Assembly: GCF_018617395.1 (NCBI RefSeq)
Contig: NZ_JACSKC010000001.1
Location: 620,001-684,000 of the forward strand
DNA: 64,000 bases
Source: Exiguobacterium sp. s48
GTDB lineage: Bacteria > Bacillota > Bacilli > Exiguobacteriales > Exiguobacteriaceae
Reading direction: 5' to 3'
Part shown: piece by piece, positions 53,766 through 63,710 of the stretch
Layout of the letters: the number at the start of each line of letters is the position of its first letter
How positions within the stretch are numbered: the stretch's first letter is position 1
Notes under the pieces: generated by a model
Told to the model about the DNA's origin: nothing
Seen by the model: the letters and a program-made list of their open reading frames with translations, nothing else
Databases searched by the model: none
Program-made: the position numbers and the translations under genes

Positions 53766-54878
53766 ATGATGAAGAAGATAGTGATTATCGGGTCAGGGAT
53801 CGTCGGTGTTTCGGCTGCCTATCATTTAGCTGGTAAAGCGGATGTGACGGTCATTGACCGAAAAGAAGAAGGAAGAGCAACGGATGCGGCAGCTGGAATC
53901 GTGTGTCCGTGGATCGCGCAGCGACGCAATAAAGCTTGGTATGCACTGGCGAAAGGTGGAGCAAGTTATTATCCTAAGGTCGTCAAAGAGCTGGAGGCTG
54001 AAGGGGAGACGGACACCGGGTACAAACGAGTCGGGACGCTTGCACTCCATGAAGAAGTAAAGCTCGACCAGATGATGGAGCGAACGTTATTGCGTCGAGA
54101 AGAAGCACCAGAAATCGGTGAACTCGAACGATTGACTGCAGAGGAGGCGCGACGTCGTTTCCCACCACTTTCCGATGAATATGATGCACTACTTGTGACA
54201 GGAGGGGCTAGGGTCGACGGAGGTCGCTTTCGCGCTGCACTTGAACGAGTCGCAACAAAGCGAGGCGTCAAATTTGTCAACGGTTCCGCACGGTTGACGA
54301 GTGGAGATGAGATTGGTGTGGAGTGTGATGGGATAGTCTATGAAGCGGATGAAATCATCCTCGCGACGGGTGCTTGGTTACCGGAGTTGTTACAGCCTCT
54401 CGGATACACGGTACGAGTCGATGGGGAAAAGGCACAGCTCGTCCACGTTCAGTTAAAAGATACAGACGCATCAGACTGGCCGGTCGTCATGCCGCCACGT
54501 CGACGCTATTTACTCGGATTTGACGACGGGAAAGTAGTCATCGGTTCGACACATGAGAAAGGAAAGGCGTTCGACGTTCGTCCGACAGCAATCGGTGTAC
54601 ACGAAGTACTGACAAAAGGTTTGGAGTCGGCACCTGGACTTGCTGAAGCAGAACTCGTTGAAACGAAGGTCGGCTTCCGTCCGGTCACACCGAATTCCAT
54701 TCCCGTTCTCGGCAGGGTGCCTGGGGCAGAAAAACTATTAGTCGCAAACGGTCTGGGTTCATCCGGTTTGACGGTCGGCCCATTCATCGGAAAAGTGTTA
54801 AGTGACCTTGTTCTGACAGAAGAGGCTGAAGTGGATCTATCGCTCTATCCGATTGAAGACTTTATTTATCGCACATGA
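53766..54878 (+). CDS. FAD-dependent oxidoreductase (DadA/glycine-oxidase-like)
   Basis: This 370-aa DAO-family protein begins KIVIIGSGIVGVSAAYHLAGK, an FAD-binding motif, followed by ATDAAAGIVCPW and, near the C-terminus, KVGFRPVTPNSIPVLGRV. It probably oxidises a D-amino acid, glycine or sarcosine. No ribosome binding site is evident; a hairpin sits directly upstream. The start may be ATG 53766 or 53769. It ends at a terminator shared with the TetR gene. Confidence 0.85.
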   Translation: MMKKIVIIGSGIVGVSAAYHLAGKADVTVIDRKEEGRATDAAAGIVCPWIAQRRNKAWYALAKGGASYYPKVVKELEAEGETDTGYKRVGTLALHEEVKLDQMMERTLLRREEAPEIGELERLTAEEARRRFPPLSDEYDALLVTGGARVDGGRFRAALERVATKRGVKFVNGSARLTSGDEIGVECDGIVYEADEIILATGAWLPELLQPLGYTVRVDGEKAQLVHVQLKDTDASDWPVVMPPRRRYLLGFDDGKVVIGSTHEKGKAFDVRPTAIGVHEVLTKGLESAPGLAEAELVETKVGFRPVTPNSIPVLGRVPGAEKLLVANGLGSSGLTVGPFIGKVLSDLVLTEEAEVDLSLYPIEDFIYRT

Positions 54879-54918
54879 AAAAGGTGACTGTCTGCTCATT
54901 TGTAGACAGTCACCTTTT
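54879..54918. terminator. Bidirectional terminator, oxidoreductase and tetR-like gene
   Basis: A perfect 15-bp stem, 54879-54893 with 54104-style partner 54904-54918, flanked by A and T runs. Confidence 0.93.
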
Positions 54919-55480
54919 ACCGTTTCATGACCCCGTTCAAAAAGAAATGAAAGTAGACTTCCATCGTTTCCTTCATATCCTCGATTGAAAACTGAGGATC
55001 GGATAGGATGGCCTGCTGCATGAATTGAACATACCGTAAATACGAAGAAGTGGATAACGTCGAATCGATTGCTCCTTGGTCCTTCCCGTATTCAATCAAC
55101 TGGGCGAAAGCAGTATATCCCCGAGTCGCAAGCTGTTCCCAGTTCGGATCTTGTTGAATCATTTCCGTGATGGTCTCGTCAAAGAGAACCGCCGTCTGGA
55201 TTTTCCGTTTCAAGATCTCGACGAGTAACGCATCAAATGGGGCGTTCGACTCAATGGCGTGTTCGATCCAACTCATCTGCTCTTCTGTCATTTGCTTTAA
55301 GACTTCCACGATGACCTGGTCTTTCGACCCGAAGTAATTATAGATGGATACCGGGGAGACCTGTGCCCGTTTCGCTAACTCACTAATCGTGAATCGGGAT
55401 TGTTTCTCTGCCATCAAGTCCTGAGCGGCACGTATAATCGCTCGTTGTTTCTCTTCGGTGCGTTTCGTAAATCCATCCAT
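54917..55480 (-). CDS. TetR-family transcriptional regulator
   Basis: This 187-aa protein has the N-terminal TetR helix-turn-helix RFTISELAKRAQVSPVSIYNYFGSKDQVI near residues 30-60, and a helical ligand/dimer domain. It is divergent from an ABC exporter operon and is likely its repressor. The start is ATG 55480, 11 nt after GGAG; in-frame starts further upstream lack a site. Two copies of a 15-bp direct repeat flank the divergent promoter region, near each start. Confidence 0.87.
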   Translation of the reverse strand: MDGFTKRTEEKQRAIIRAAQDLMAEKQSRFTISELAKRAQVSPVSIYNYFGSKDQVIVEVLKQMTEEQMSWIEHAIESNAPFDALLVEILKRKIQTAVLFDETITEMIQQDPNWEQLATRGYTAFAQLIEYGKDQGAIDSTLSTSSYLRYVQFMQQAILSDPQFSIEDMKETMEVYFHFFLNGVMKR

Positions 55481-55500
55481 TGAACTAGACGCTCCTTTCT

Positions 55501-55515
55501 CTAGTTTTGTAATCA
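55501..55515. repeat. 15-bp direct repeat, copy 1 (tetR side)
   Basis: CTAGTTTTGTAATCA, identical to 55552-55566 and 51 bp away. It lies between the tetR-like start and a -10-like TATATT (55520-55515 minus strand). Candidate operator. Confidence 0.55.
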
Positions 55516-55547
55516 ATATACCATTTCCATTTCAAAAAAGAACGTGA

Positions 55548-55566
55548 TATACTAGTTTTGTAATCA
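55548..55566. promoter_or_regulatory. -10 and 15-bp direct repeat, copy 2 (exporter side)
   Basis: TATACT (55548-55553) with a -35-like TTTCCA (55524-55529, 18-nt spacer) is the likely exporter promoter. Repeat copy 2 (55552-55566) overlaps its -10/start, as a repressor site would. Confidence 0.5.
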
Positions 55567-55601
55567 TATTGTTCAGATATTACAAAAAAGGAGGGGTCAA
55601 G

Positions 55602-56474
55602 ATGATTCGGATTCAGCGATTGACGAAACGTTTTGATGAGACACATGGCATTTTTGATGTATCACTTCATGTGACACCAGGAACAATCTTCGGATTCATC
55701 GGACCGAACGGCGCAGGAAAATCGACAACGATTCGACACTTAATGGGTCTTTTGAAGCCGAGTGAAGGAAAGGCGACCATCAACGGATTTGATTGTTGGC
55801 AGGAGACGGAGCAAGTGAAGCGGAGCGTCGGCTATTTGCCGGGGGAAATCAACTATCCTCAAAACATGACGGGGGAAGAAATCATTCGATTGACCCGCCA
55901 TCTGCATGAAACGAATCCGGATCGTGAACGGCACCTACGTGAACGATTTTCATTCGATGAGGCGACGAAAGTCCGAAAGATGTCAAAAGGGATGAAGCAA
56001 AAGCTTGCCATCATCACCTGTTTCATGAAAGATGTGCCCGTCTATATATTGGATGAACCGACGAGCGGATTAGACCCGCTCATGCAAGAACGTCTAATCG
56101 ATTGGCTAATTGAAGAAAAGCAATTAGGAAAAGCCATTCTCATGAGTTCTCACCATTTCCCTGAGATGGAACGAACGTGCGACCGCGCCGCCTTGATCAA
56201 AGATGGACGCATCATCATCGAAGAAGACATGGAACAGCTACGCCAACATAGCGTGAAACGGTATCGAGTCGAATTTTCAACGGAGGCGGAGGCTGTTCGA
56301 TTTGCTGCAGATTCTGGTGAACGGGATGGTAGACATGTCGAGGTCACCATTTCGACACCGACAGAGTTGAATCATCTCATTCGAACGTTGGCAGATTTTC
56401 AGATTCAATCGCTGGCAAGCGGTACTGACGAGCTCGAACATTTATTCATGCAATATTACGGGGAGGCGACCTGA
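55602..56474 (+). CDS. ABC transporter ATP-binding protein
   Basis: This 290-aa ATPase has Walker A GPNGAGKSTTIRH near residue 37, signature MSKGMKQKLAI near 128, and Walker B VYILDEPTSGLDP near 147. It is of the ABC-2 exporter type. ATG 55602 follows AAGGAGGGG. It pairs with the permease next door and is likely controlled by the divergent TetR protein. Confidence 0.93.
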   Translation: MIRIQRLTKRFDETHGIFDVSLHVTPGTIFGFIGPNGAGKSTTIRHLMGLLKPSEGKATINGFDCWQETEQVKRSVGYLPGEINYPQNMTGEEIIRLTRHLHETNPDRERHLRERFSFDEATKVRKMSKGMKQKLAIITCFMKDVPVYILDEPTSGLDPLMQERLIDWLIEEKQLGKAILMSSHHFPEMERTCDRAALIKDGRIIIEEDMEQLRQHSVKRYRVEFSTEAEAVRFAADSGERDGRHVEVTISTPTELNHLIRTLADFQIQSLASGTDELEHLFMQYYGEAT

Positions 56475-56475
56475 C

Positions 56476-57270
56476 ATGTTGATTCGCTCCATGTTGAAAC
56501 AGAATCGCAGTTGGATTCTTGGATATTCAGTCGGAACTAGCGTGTATCTCTTTTTCTTAGCCGCAATCTTCCCATCTATTCAAGAAACAGGGTTGATTGA
56601 AGCGAAATTAGAGTCGTTGCCAAAAGAACTCCTCGACGTCTTCCAAATCGATGCGTCGATGGCGATGGACAACGTTCTCAATCTATTGTCGAGTAACTAT
56701 TATGGATTGATTTTTTACGTGCTCGCCGTTCTATTCGCATTGACTTTTGCCTCAAGACTGTTGGCCAAACCTGTCGACTCCGGAGAAATCATGCTGTATA
56801 TGGCAGCCCCGATTTCGCGGGTGACGTACGTGATAGCAAGTTTTGTCGTCTTGCTGGTGGCAGTTGGGCTATTTGTCGGTCTGAATGGATTGAGTTTAAT
56901 GGCAGCGGACCTTCTGTTCGATTTACAAATTGACTATGCGGTTCTGTGGATGCTTCAATTGAATGGGGCGCTCATGTTGCTCGTCCTAGGCGTAGCCGCT
57001 TATGTGATTGCGAGTCTGTTCGATGACAGTAGTAAATCCTATATGGTGACAGGTGGGATCTTCACATTCTTTCTCATGGTCAATATCATTCAGGGAGTGA
57101 GCGAACAATTTGATTGGATGTCGAACTTTTCATTCTTCTCACTCTTTGATGCGAGCGCCATCATGCGTGAGGAATATTGGGGAATCCATTTCATCTGGTT
57201 GCTCGGTCTCTTGACCATCTTTTCAGCACTCTCGTTCTTCCGTTTCACTCGAAAAGATTTGACGATTTAG
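56476..57270 (+). CDS. ABC-2-like permease
   Basis: This 264-aa membrane protein has about six hydrophobic segments and starts 1 nt after the ATPase stop. It begins MLIRSMLKQNRSWILGYSVG and ends with a typical FRFTRKDLTI tail. It is the export channel for the ATPase; substrate unknown. Its stop codon touches the promoter of the next gene. Confidence 0.87.
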   Translation: MLIRSMLKQNRSWILGYSVGTSVYLFFLAAIFPSIQETGLIEAKLESLPKELLDVFQIDASMAMDNVLNLLSSNYYGLIFYVLAVLFALTFASRLLAKPVDSGEIMLYMAAPISRVTYVIASFVVLLVAVGLFVGLNGLSLMAADLLFDLQIDYAVLWMLQLNGALMLLVLGVAAYVIASLFDDSSKSYMVTGGIFTFFLMVNIIQGVSEQFDWMSNFSFFSLFDASAIMREEYWGIHFIWLLGLLTIFSALSFFRFTRKDLTI

Positions 57271-57295
57271 TTTTCCGAAATAAATTGTCGGGTAT
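57270..57295 (+). promoter_or_regulatory. Sigma-B-type promoter of the aldo/keto reductase gene
   Basis: GTTTTC (57270-57275), 14-nt spacer and GGGTAT (57290-57295), the same elements as before the DJ-1/PfpI gene. Confidence 0.55.
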
Positions 57296-57335
57296 GATAC
57301 AATCAGCTCGTTAGAATGAAAAGGGGATGAATGAG

Positions 57336-58148
57336 ATGTTATACGCTACATTACGTAACAAGGTAGAGATTCCAATGATCGGCTTTGGTGTCTGGAAGGT
57401 CGATAATGAAACCGAGGCACCAGCTGCTGTCGTTGAAGCCATCAAAACAGGCTATCGTCATATCGATACGGCGGCTATTTATAAAAACGAAGAAGGTGTC
57501 GCAAAAGGGATTCACATCTCGGGTGTCGACCGTTCGGAACTGTTCATCACATCAAAAATTTGGAACGATGATATCCGTGAAGGAAAGACAAAAGAGGCGT
57601 TCGAAGATTCATTGAAACGTCTTCAAACAGACTATTTGGACCTTTGCCTTCTCCACTGGCCGGTTGACGGTTTTGTCGATGCATGGAAAGATCTCATCGA
57701 TTTATATGAAGCCGGAAAAATCAAGGCAATCGGTGTGTCTAACTTTAAAGAACATCATTTAGAAACGTTGAAAGAAGCAGGCTTGATGGCCCCGCTCATC
57801 AATCAGGTCGAACTTCATCCACAACTCCCACAACCTGATTTGTTGGACTACTGTCAAGATGAAGGGATTCAAATCGAGGCGTGGAGTCCACTCATGCAAG
57901 GTAAGTTTTTAGACATCCCTGCATTCTCTGAAATTGCAGAGAAGCACGGGAAGACACCTGCGCAAGTAGTGCTCCGTTGGCATCTTGAATCTGGCCATGT
58001 CGCGTTACCGAAATCGGTGACGCCGCATCGAATCCGTGAGAACTTTGACGTATTCGACTTTTCTCTCGACTCAGATGACCTTGCGAAGATTGATCAAGTG
58101 GCAACGGGTGAACGTCTCGGACCAGACCCGGATGAAATCGACTTTTAA
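57336..58148 (+). CDS. Aldo/keto reductase
   Basis: This 270-aa NADPH-dependent AKR reduces aldehydes or ketones. It has the YRHIDTAAIYKNE segment with catalytic Asp and Tyr near residues 40-50, the Lys in ITSKIWNDD, the His in CLLHWPVDG near 105, and the cofactor-binding LPKSVTPHRIRENFDVFDF near 230. ATG 57336 is chosen because ATG 57327 abuts AAGGGG. It may detoxify methylglyoxal or other aldehydes, consistent with a stress promoter. Confidence 0.91.
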   Translation: MLYATLRNKVEIPMIGFGVWKVDNETEAPAAVVEAIKTGYRHIDTAAIYKNEEGVAKGIHISGVDRSELFITSKIWNDDIREGKTKEAFEDSLKRLQTDYLDLCLLHWPVDGFVDAWKDLIDLYEAGKIKAIGVSNFKEHHLETLKEAGLMAPLINQVELHPQLPQPDLLDYCQDEGIQIEAWSPLMQGKFLDIPAFSEIAEKHGKTPAQVVLRWHLESGHVALPKSVTPHRIRENFDVFDFSLDSDDLAKIDQVATGERLGPDPDEIDF

Positions 58149-58152
58149 TTGA

Positions 58153-58181
58153 GAGGGGGCTCGCTTATGCGAGCCCTTTCT
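58153..58181 (+). terminator. Terminator of the aldo/keto reductase gene
   Basis: GGGCTCGC (58157-58164) pairs with GCGAGCCC (58169-58176) across TTAT, followed by TTTC. Confidence 0.85.
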
Positions 58182-58183
58182 AC

Positions 58184-58209
58184 GTGTAGAGACACATCGA
58201 TGCGGGTAA
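58184..58209 (+). promoter_or_regulatory. Weak sigma-B-like promoter of the TspO-like gene
   Basis: GTGTAG (58184-58189), 14-nt spacer and GGGTAA (58204-58209). The -35 matches only four of six positions, so this is tentative. Confidence 0.25.
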
Positions 58210-58239
58210 TGAATATTATGTTGCTAAAAGGAGGTGTCT

Positions 58240-58258
58240 GATCTTCGTCTAGAAGATC
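58240..58258 (+). promoter_or_regulatory. Hairpin between ribosome binding site and start codon
   Basis: GATCTTC (58240-58246) pairs with GAAGATC (58252-58258) and ends directly at GTG 58259. The strong site AAAGGAGGTG (58227-58236) would otherwise be about 24 nt from the start; folding the hairpin reduces that to about 5 nt. Confidence 0.6.
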
Positions 58259-59017
58259 GTGCATATGGACTTATCAAAATGGCCAATTGTAAACTGGGTC
58301 GCTTTTTTAGCGATCGTCGTGATCAATTATTTCGCGAGTGGTGACAACGCCGCGGTTTCTGATCGAATCGACATTTACTTTAAGCCGGCAGGATATGCCT
58401 TCTCGATTTGGGGTGTCATCTATGTCGCGTTACTCGTTTGGCTGGTCTTACAGTTAAGGAAAGGAACGACGGCGAATCGTCAAGCCGAGCGTATGAAAGC
58501 TGGATTCTTAATCTCTTGCGTGCTGAACGGCTTATGGCTCTTAGCATTCACGAACGAGTGGTTCATCCTTTCCCTTGTCATCATGGTGTCATTCTTAGCT
58601 ACCCTTTGCTGGCTGTATTATATCGCCTTTCGGACATCTACGAGCTGGCTCGATCGATTCCCGTTCTCCATCTATATCGGCTGGGTATCAGTCGCAACAA
58701 TTGTCAACACATTCGTTGTGATGAAGACGGAACAGATTACATCATTATTAGGTCTTGATGAACTCGCTTGGACCTCACTTATGCTGATGGTCGGTGTGAT
58801 TGTAGCCCTTCTCTTTATGTGGTGGCATCATGATTTTATCTATCCACTCGTATTTGTCTGGGCGTATATCGGAATCTTTGCGAGAATCGAAGAAGGGACT
58901 CTTTATGTCGTGATCGTCAGTGCCCTGGCTTTACTCGCCATAGGATATATTGGTTTGATTTTATGGAAACGTCCTAAATCATTTTTACACCACCCGCGTA
59001 AAACGGTAGAACAATAA
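58259..59017 (+). CDS. TspO/MBR-like membrane protein
   Basis: This 252-aa membrane protein has about seven hydrophobic segments. FKPAGYAFSIWGVIYVALLVW near residue 45 and the tryptophan-rich later segments (FMWWHHDFIYPLVFVWAYIGI) resemble the TspO/MBR-related family; it is longer than classic TspO (about 160 aa). The start is GTG 58259 or ATG 58265, downstream of a hairpin that spaces it from the ribosome binding site. Ligand unknown, porphyrins or tetrapyrroles are typical for the family. Confidence 0.72.
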   Translation: MHMDLSKWPIVNWVAFLAIVVINYFASGDNAAVSDRIDIYFKPAGYAFSIWGVIYVALLVWLVLQLRKGTTANRQAERMKAGFLISCVLNGLWLLAFTNEWFILSLVIMVSFLATLCWLYYIAFRTSTSWLDRFPFSIYIGWVSVATIVNTFVVMKTEQITSLLGLDELAWTSLMLMVGVIVALLFMWWHHDFIYPLVFVWAYIGIFARIEEGTLYVVIVSALALLAIGYIGLILWKRPKSFLHHPRKTVEQ

Positions 59018-59020
59018 TCA

Positions 59021-59051
59021 AAAAAAGGATGTCCTATGGATATCCTTTTTT
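59021..59051 (+). terminator. Terminator of the TspO-like gene
   Basis: AAAAAAGGAT (59021-59030) pairs with ATCCTTTTTT (59042-59051). Confidence 0.8.
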
Positions 59052-59143
59052 GTGTTCAAAAGAACCTATAAATAAATAATATTCATGGATATTTATTCTT
59101 TATTGAATATAACTAAAAACGATAAATCCATTGATAACAGCAG

Positions 59144-59157
59144 TGTATACGCTTTCA
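59144..59157 (+). promoter_or_regulatory. cre-like site upstream of gltB
   Basis: TGTATACGCTTTCA matches the cre consensus at 13 of 14 positions. A -10-like TATTAT lies at 59178-59183 with a poor -35 (TCAATA), so the site overlaps or abuts the -35. Confidence 0.4.
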
Positions 59158-59270
59158 ATAAGATTCGACATCATTCCTATTATGCAAAAACACATACAAC
59201 TCACTTGATTTTTCAGAATATTTAGAACAAAATGTGAATTACGAAACTGTGAGTGAAAGGGGTCGATGAT

Positions 59271-62200
59271 ATGAGTCGAGTTGGTCTATATGACTCAAAA
59301 TTTGAGAAAGATGCGTGTGGGATTGGACTTTACGTCAATTTACATGGGCTGAAAAAACATGAGATCGTCGAAAAATCACTCTCGATGTTATGTAATTTAG
59401 AGCACCGGGGAGGACAAGGTGTCATCGATGCAGGTGATGGGGCGGGTATCATGACTGAGATCCCACATGAACTCTTCACACAAACAATGAACCTTCCGTC
59501 GCCTGGTCGTTACGCTGTCGGAATGGTTTTTTTTCAGCCGTCTGAGAATCAACTCCACGAAAAAACGGCCATGATGGAACGTATGGCGGATGAACTGGAC
59601 TGTTCGACGATTGAGTGGCGTGAAGTACCTGTCGATCCATTGCAAATCGGAGAGCATGCGCGAGTCACGCAACCGGTCATCTATCAATGGTTCATCTCAT
59701 GTCCATTCCTTGACGAGGATGCGAATGAGCGTGTCTTCTATGAACTTCGTCGAAAAATCGAAAAAGTCGATGCGTTACACCTATATATCGCAAGCCTGTC
59801 AACGAGAACGATCGTATATAAAGGAATGTTGACACCAAATCAAATCGCAGCATTTTATTTAGATTTGCAATCCCCTCAATACAAGAGCACGTTCGGCATC
59901 GTCCATTCTCGCTTCTCGACGAACACGTTCCCGTCTTGGGAACGGGCACACCCGAACCGGATGATTGTCCATAACGGGGAGATTAACACGCTTCGAGGAA
60001 ATATTGATGCGATGCGAGCACGAGAGGGCGTTACATCAACAGATTTATTTGAAGACGTTCATCACTTGTTCCCTGTCCTTCAAGAGGATGGGAGTGACTC
60101 GTCCATGCTCGATAACGCTTTTGAATTCTTCACACGAACCGGTCGCTCAATCGCACACACGGCGATGATGTTGATTCCTGAACCGTTCGTCGAAGGGCAG
60201 ATGGAGTCGTTCAAACGTGACTTTTATCAATATCATTCATCCATCATGGAGCCATGGGATGGACCGACTGGGGTCGTCTTTACAGATGGACGTCAAATCG
60301 GAGCGATTTTAGATCGTAACGGCTTGCGCCCGATGCGTTATGTCGAAACGTTGGACGGGGAATTGATTCTTTCCTCTGAAACAGGAGTTATTCCGGTTGA
60401 TGCAGAGAACGTCAAATCAAAACAACGTCTTAGACCGGGACAATTATTGTTGATCGACCTGATTGAAAAGCGATTGATTCCAGATCATGAGATCAAAGAG
60501 ACGATTGCAAAGTCAGAGCCTTATCATAAATGGCTCAAGCAGATGATGACCCTCAAGGATAGTGGGGTCATAGAAGAGGAACTATTTGAGCTTCAGCGTG
60601 TGCAACGCGCGTTTGGGTATACAAAAGAGGATATTGAGCAGTATATGGTTCCATTAATCAAAGACGAGAAAGATCCAATCGGCTCGATGGGGCATGATCA
60701 ACCAATCGCCGTGCTCTCGACTCGTCCTCGGTCACTCTTCCATTACTTCAAACAGCATTTCGCGCAAGTGACGAACCCGCCAATCGATGCCTTGCGAGAG
60801 AAGATTGTCACGGCGACATTCACTTGGATCGGTCCGCAAGGGGATCCGGTTCATACCGGACGCGGTCATGCGAAACGTGTGTGGTTAGATCATCCGATGA
60901 TTGATGGGGCAACCCTTAAGCAACTTGACGAGAAGCTCAAGCTCAAACGAGTCGATACGACGTTTACTAATGATTTAGAGGCGTCGCTTGAAGCCCTTTT
61001 GCAACATGTCAGCCAGATTGTACGAAATGGTGCGAACGTGATCGTCCTTTCTGACCGACTCGTCAGTAATGAACGGATTGCGATGCCGTCTCTTCTCGTT
61101 CTGAGTGCGGTTCATCAACACTTGATTCGAGAGAACTTGCGATCAAACTGTAGTCTTATTTCTGAGAGTGGTGAAGTTCGAGAAGTGCATCAGGCAGCGA
61201 CCTTGATTGGATATGGGGCAGATGCAGTGTATCCTTACGTTGCCTATGCGACGATTCGAGATTTAGTCGAACGTGAACAAATTATGCATTCACTTGAAGA
61301 GGCCATCCGCTCGTATCAAAAAGCGGTCGTTGAAGGGATCGTCAAAATTATGTCGAAAATGGGCATCTCGACGATTCAAAGTTATCGCGGAGCTCAAATT
61401 TTTGAAGCCGTTGGGTTAGACCGTGATTTGATCGAGACGCATTTCAGGGGAACGACATCTCAACTGTCTGGAATCGGATTTAAAGAGCTTGAAGACGAAG
61501 CGAAAACACTCCATACGTCTGCCTATACGACGAATCGTCCGCTCGAGGCGGGAAGTGATTTCCAATGGCGTGCAGACGGGGAAGAGCATGCATTTAACCC
61601 GAAGACGATTCATTTGTTACAACGCGCCTGCCGTGAGAATGAACGTAAATATTATGATGCTTATGTGAAGCTTCATGAATCATCAGGTCAGTTCATCCGA
61701 CAGTTGTTTGCGTTTAAAACACAACGTCCTGTGCCGCTCGAAGATGTGGAGCCAATCACGTCGATCGTTCGTCGATTTAAGACGGGAGCGATGTCATTCG
61801 GTTCGTTATCGAAAGAAGCGCATGAAACCCTAGCCATCGCCATGAACCAGATTGGCGCGAAAAGTAACTCAGGGGAAGGGGGCGAAGACCGGGCCCGCTT
61901 CGTCCCGGATGAGTTTGGAAACGAACGCATCAGCCGCATCAAGCAAGTCGCTAGCGGACGCTTCGGCGTGACGGCCGAATATCTATATCATGCCGATGAG
62001 ATTCAAATCAAGATGGCGCAAGGCGCAAAACCGGGTGAGGGTGGTCAACTCCCAGGAAACAAGGTGTACCCATGGGTCGCTGAAGTCCGGGGATCGGTAC
62101 CTGGCGTCGGTCTGATCTCACCGCCTCCACATCACGATATTTACTCGATTGAGGACTTGGCTCAGCTCATCTTTGACTTGAAACATGCGAACCCGAAGGC

Positions 62201-63710
62201 GAAAATCAGTGTCAAACTTGTCTCAAAGTCAGGGGTTGGGACGATTGCAGCAGGTGTAGCCAAAGCGAATGCCGATACAATTGTCATTAGTGGGTACGAT
62301 GGTGGGACAGGAGCTTCTCCAAAGACATCAATCAAGCATACAGGACTTCCATGGGAACTTGGACTCTTGGAGACGCATCAAACGCTCGCGTTGAACGGGT
62401 TACGGGGGAGAGTAACCCTCGAGACGGACGGGAAGCTCATGACGGGGCGAGATATCGTCCTAGCTGCCATCTTCGGGGCGGAAGAGTTTGCGTTTGCGAC
62501 AGCACCACTTGTCGTTCTCGGATGCATCATGATGCGCGCATGTCATTTGGATACGTGTCCCGTCGGTGTGGCGACGCAAGATCCGGTACTTCGTCAGAAA
62601 TTTATGGGGAAACCAGAACATGTCGTCAACTTGATGACATTCTTGGCGGAAGAAGTCCGAGAAATTTTAGCATCACTCGGTATGACCTCACTCGACGATG
62701 TGGTCGGTCGAACGGATCTTCTTGAAGAAAGTGAATGGAAGACGAGTCATCCGAAAGCGGGACGCTTAGATTTGTCCCCAATGCTTACGATGCCGACCCC
62801 GTTACCGGAACGAGAAGAAATGGCACATCCTGCATATCGCTCATACGACCATCGCAAGCTCATCCCGGCTGTATCACGTTCCATTACTTCTACTCAACCA
62901 ACGTTCTTCGTAGGTCGTGTTCGAAATACCGATCGAGCGGTCGGAACGCAATTAGGGTTTGAAGTGACGAAAGTTCACGGTCAGGTAGGTTTACCGGATG
63001 ATACGATTTCGCTTCGCCTTAGCGGGTCTGCTGGTCAAAGCTTAGGAGCATTTTTACCGAGGGGCATCACCATTTCCGTTATCGGAGATGCGAACGATTA
63101 TATTGGGAAAGGTTTGAGTGGCGGTAAATTAGCGCTGATTGCTGAAAAGCATGCACCATTTGATGAGAGTAAACAAATGATTGCCGGTAACGTCTGCTTG
63201 TACGGAGCGACGAGTGGTCAAGCGTTCTTTAACGGGCATGTCGGCGAGCGGTTTGCCGTTCGAAACTCTGGTGCGACAGCGGTCGTCGAAGGAGTCGGGG
63301 ATCACGGGTGTGAATATATGACCGGTGGAACCGTTCTCGTTCTCGGTGAAATCGGACGGAACTTCGCCGCAGGTATGTCAGGTGGAATCGCTTATATATA
63401 CGGGGAGCAAGCGTATGATCGTCTCGTCAACGAGGAGCTCGTCTCCGTCGTAGGAGAGTTGAACGATGAAGATATGGAACAAATTTATGCACTTCTCGAA
63501 GCGCACCAATTCCACACAGACAGTGTCAAAGCACGTACCATTTTAGAGTCGTTTGAACAAGCGCGCTCTCACTTTGTGAAAGTAGTTCCGAGAGATTATG
63601 CGAACGTATTGGACGTCATGCGTCAAATCGAGACACATCGACCAGAATTGAGCGAAGCGGATCGGGCACTCGAATTGTTCCGAGTCGTGACTGAAGGAGG
63701 TACCGCATGA
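59271..63710 (+). CDS. gltB: Glutamate synthase large subunit
   Basis: This 1479-aa subunit uses glutamine and 2-oxoglutarate to make glutamate. A short leader of about 15 residues precedes DACGIGL, whose Cys16 becomes the N-terminal nucleophile of the glutaminase domain (to about residue 430). The FMN/synthase region contains [13 protein letters not shown] and [18 protein letters not shown]; cysteines [13 protein letters not shown] bind the 3Fe-4S cluster. The C-terminal beta-helix follows. ATG 59271 is 8 nt after AAAGGGG. It overlaps gltD by 4 nt. Confidence 0.97.
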   Translation: MSRVGLYDSKFEKDACGIGLYVNLHGLKKHEIVEKSLSMLCNLEHRGGQGVIDAGDGAGIMTEIPHELFTQTMNLPSPGRYAVGMVFFQPSENQLHEKTAMMERMADELDCSTIEWREVPVDPLQIGEHARVTQPVIYQWFISCPFLDEDANERVFYELRRKIEKVDALHLYIASLSTRTIVYKGMLTPNQIAAFYLDLQSPQYKSTFGIVHSRFSTNTFPSWERAHPNRMIVHNGEINTLRGNIDAMRAREGVTSTDLFEDVHHLFPVLQEDGSDSSMLDNAFEFFTRTGRSIAHTAMMLIPEPFVEGQMESFKRDFYQYHSSIMEPWDGPTGVVFTDGRQIGAILDRNGLRPMRYVETLDGELILSSETGVIPVDAENVKSKQRLRPGQLLLIDLIEKRLIPDHEIKETIAKSEPYHKWLKQMMTLKDSGVIEEELFELQRVQRAFGYTKEDIEQYMVPLIKDEKDPIGSMGHDQPIAVLSTRPRSLFHYFKQHFAQVTNPPIDALREKIVTATFTWIGPQGDPVHTGRGHAKRVWLDHPMIDGATLKQLDEKLKLKRVDTTFTNDLEASLEALLQHVSQIVRNGANVIVLSDRLVSNERIAMPSLLVLSAVHQHLIRENLRSNCSLISESGEVREVHQAATLIGYGADAVYPYVAYATIRDLVEREQIMHSLEEAIRSYQKAVVEGIVKIMSKMGISTIQSYRGAQIFEAVGLDRDLIETHFRGTTSQLSGIGFKELEDEAKTLHTSAYTTNRPLEAGSDFQWRADGEEHAFNPKTIHLLQRACRENERKYYDAYVKLHESSGQFIRQLFAFKTQRPVPLEDVEPITSIVRRFKTGAMSFGSLSKEAHETLAIAMNQIGAKSNSGEGGEDRARFVPDEFGNERISRIKQVASGRFGVTAEYLYHADEIQIKMAQGAKPGEGGQLPGNKVYPWVAEVRGSVPGVGLISPPPHHDIYSIEDLAQLIFDLKHANPKAKISVKLVSKSGVGTIAAGVAKANADTIVISGYDGGTGASPKTSIKHTGLPWELGLLETHQTLALNGLRGRVTLETDGKLMTGRDIVLAAIFGAEEFAFATAPLVVLGCIMMRACHLDTCPVGVATQDPVLRQKFMGKPEHVVNLMTFLAEEVREILASLGMTSLDDVVGRTDLLEESEWKTSHPKAGRLDLSPMLTMPTPLPEREEMAHPAYRSYDHRKLIPAVSRSITSTQPTFFVGRVRNTDRAVGTQLGFEVTKVHGQVGLPDDTISLRLSGSAGQSLGAFLPRGITISVIGDANDYIGKGLSGGKLALIAEKHAPFDESKQMIAGNVCLYGATSGQAFFNGHVGERFAVRNSGATAVVEGVGDHGCEYMTGGTVLVLGEIGRNFAAGMSGGIAYIYGEQAYDRLVNEELVSVVGELNDEDMEQIYALLEAHQFHTDSVKARTILESFEQARSHFVKVVPRDYANVLDVMRQIETHRPELSEADRALELFRVVTEGGTA

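Noticed and set aside
62351-62725. 124-codon frame within gltB
   Set aside because: Out of frame inside a certain gene with Arg/Ser-rich content; a shadow.
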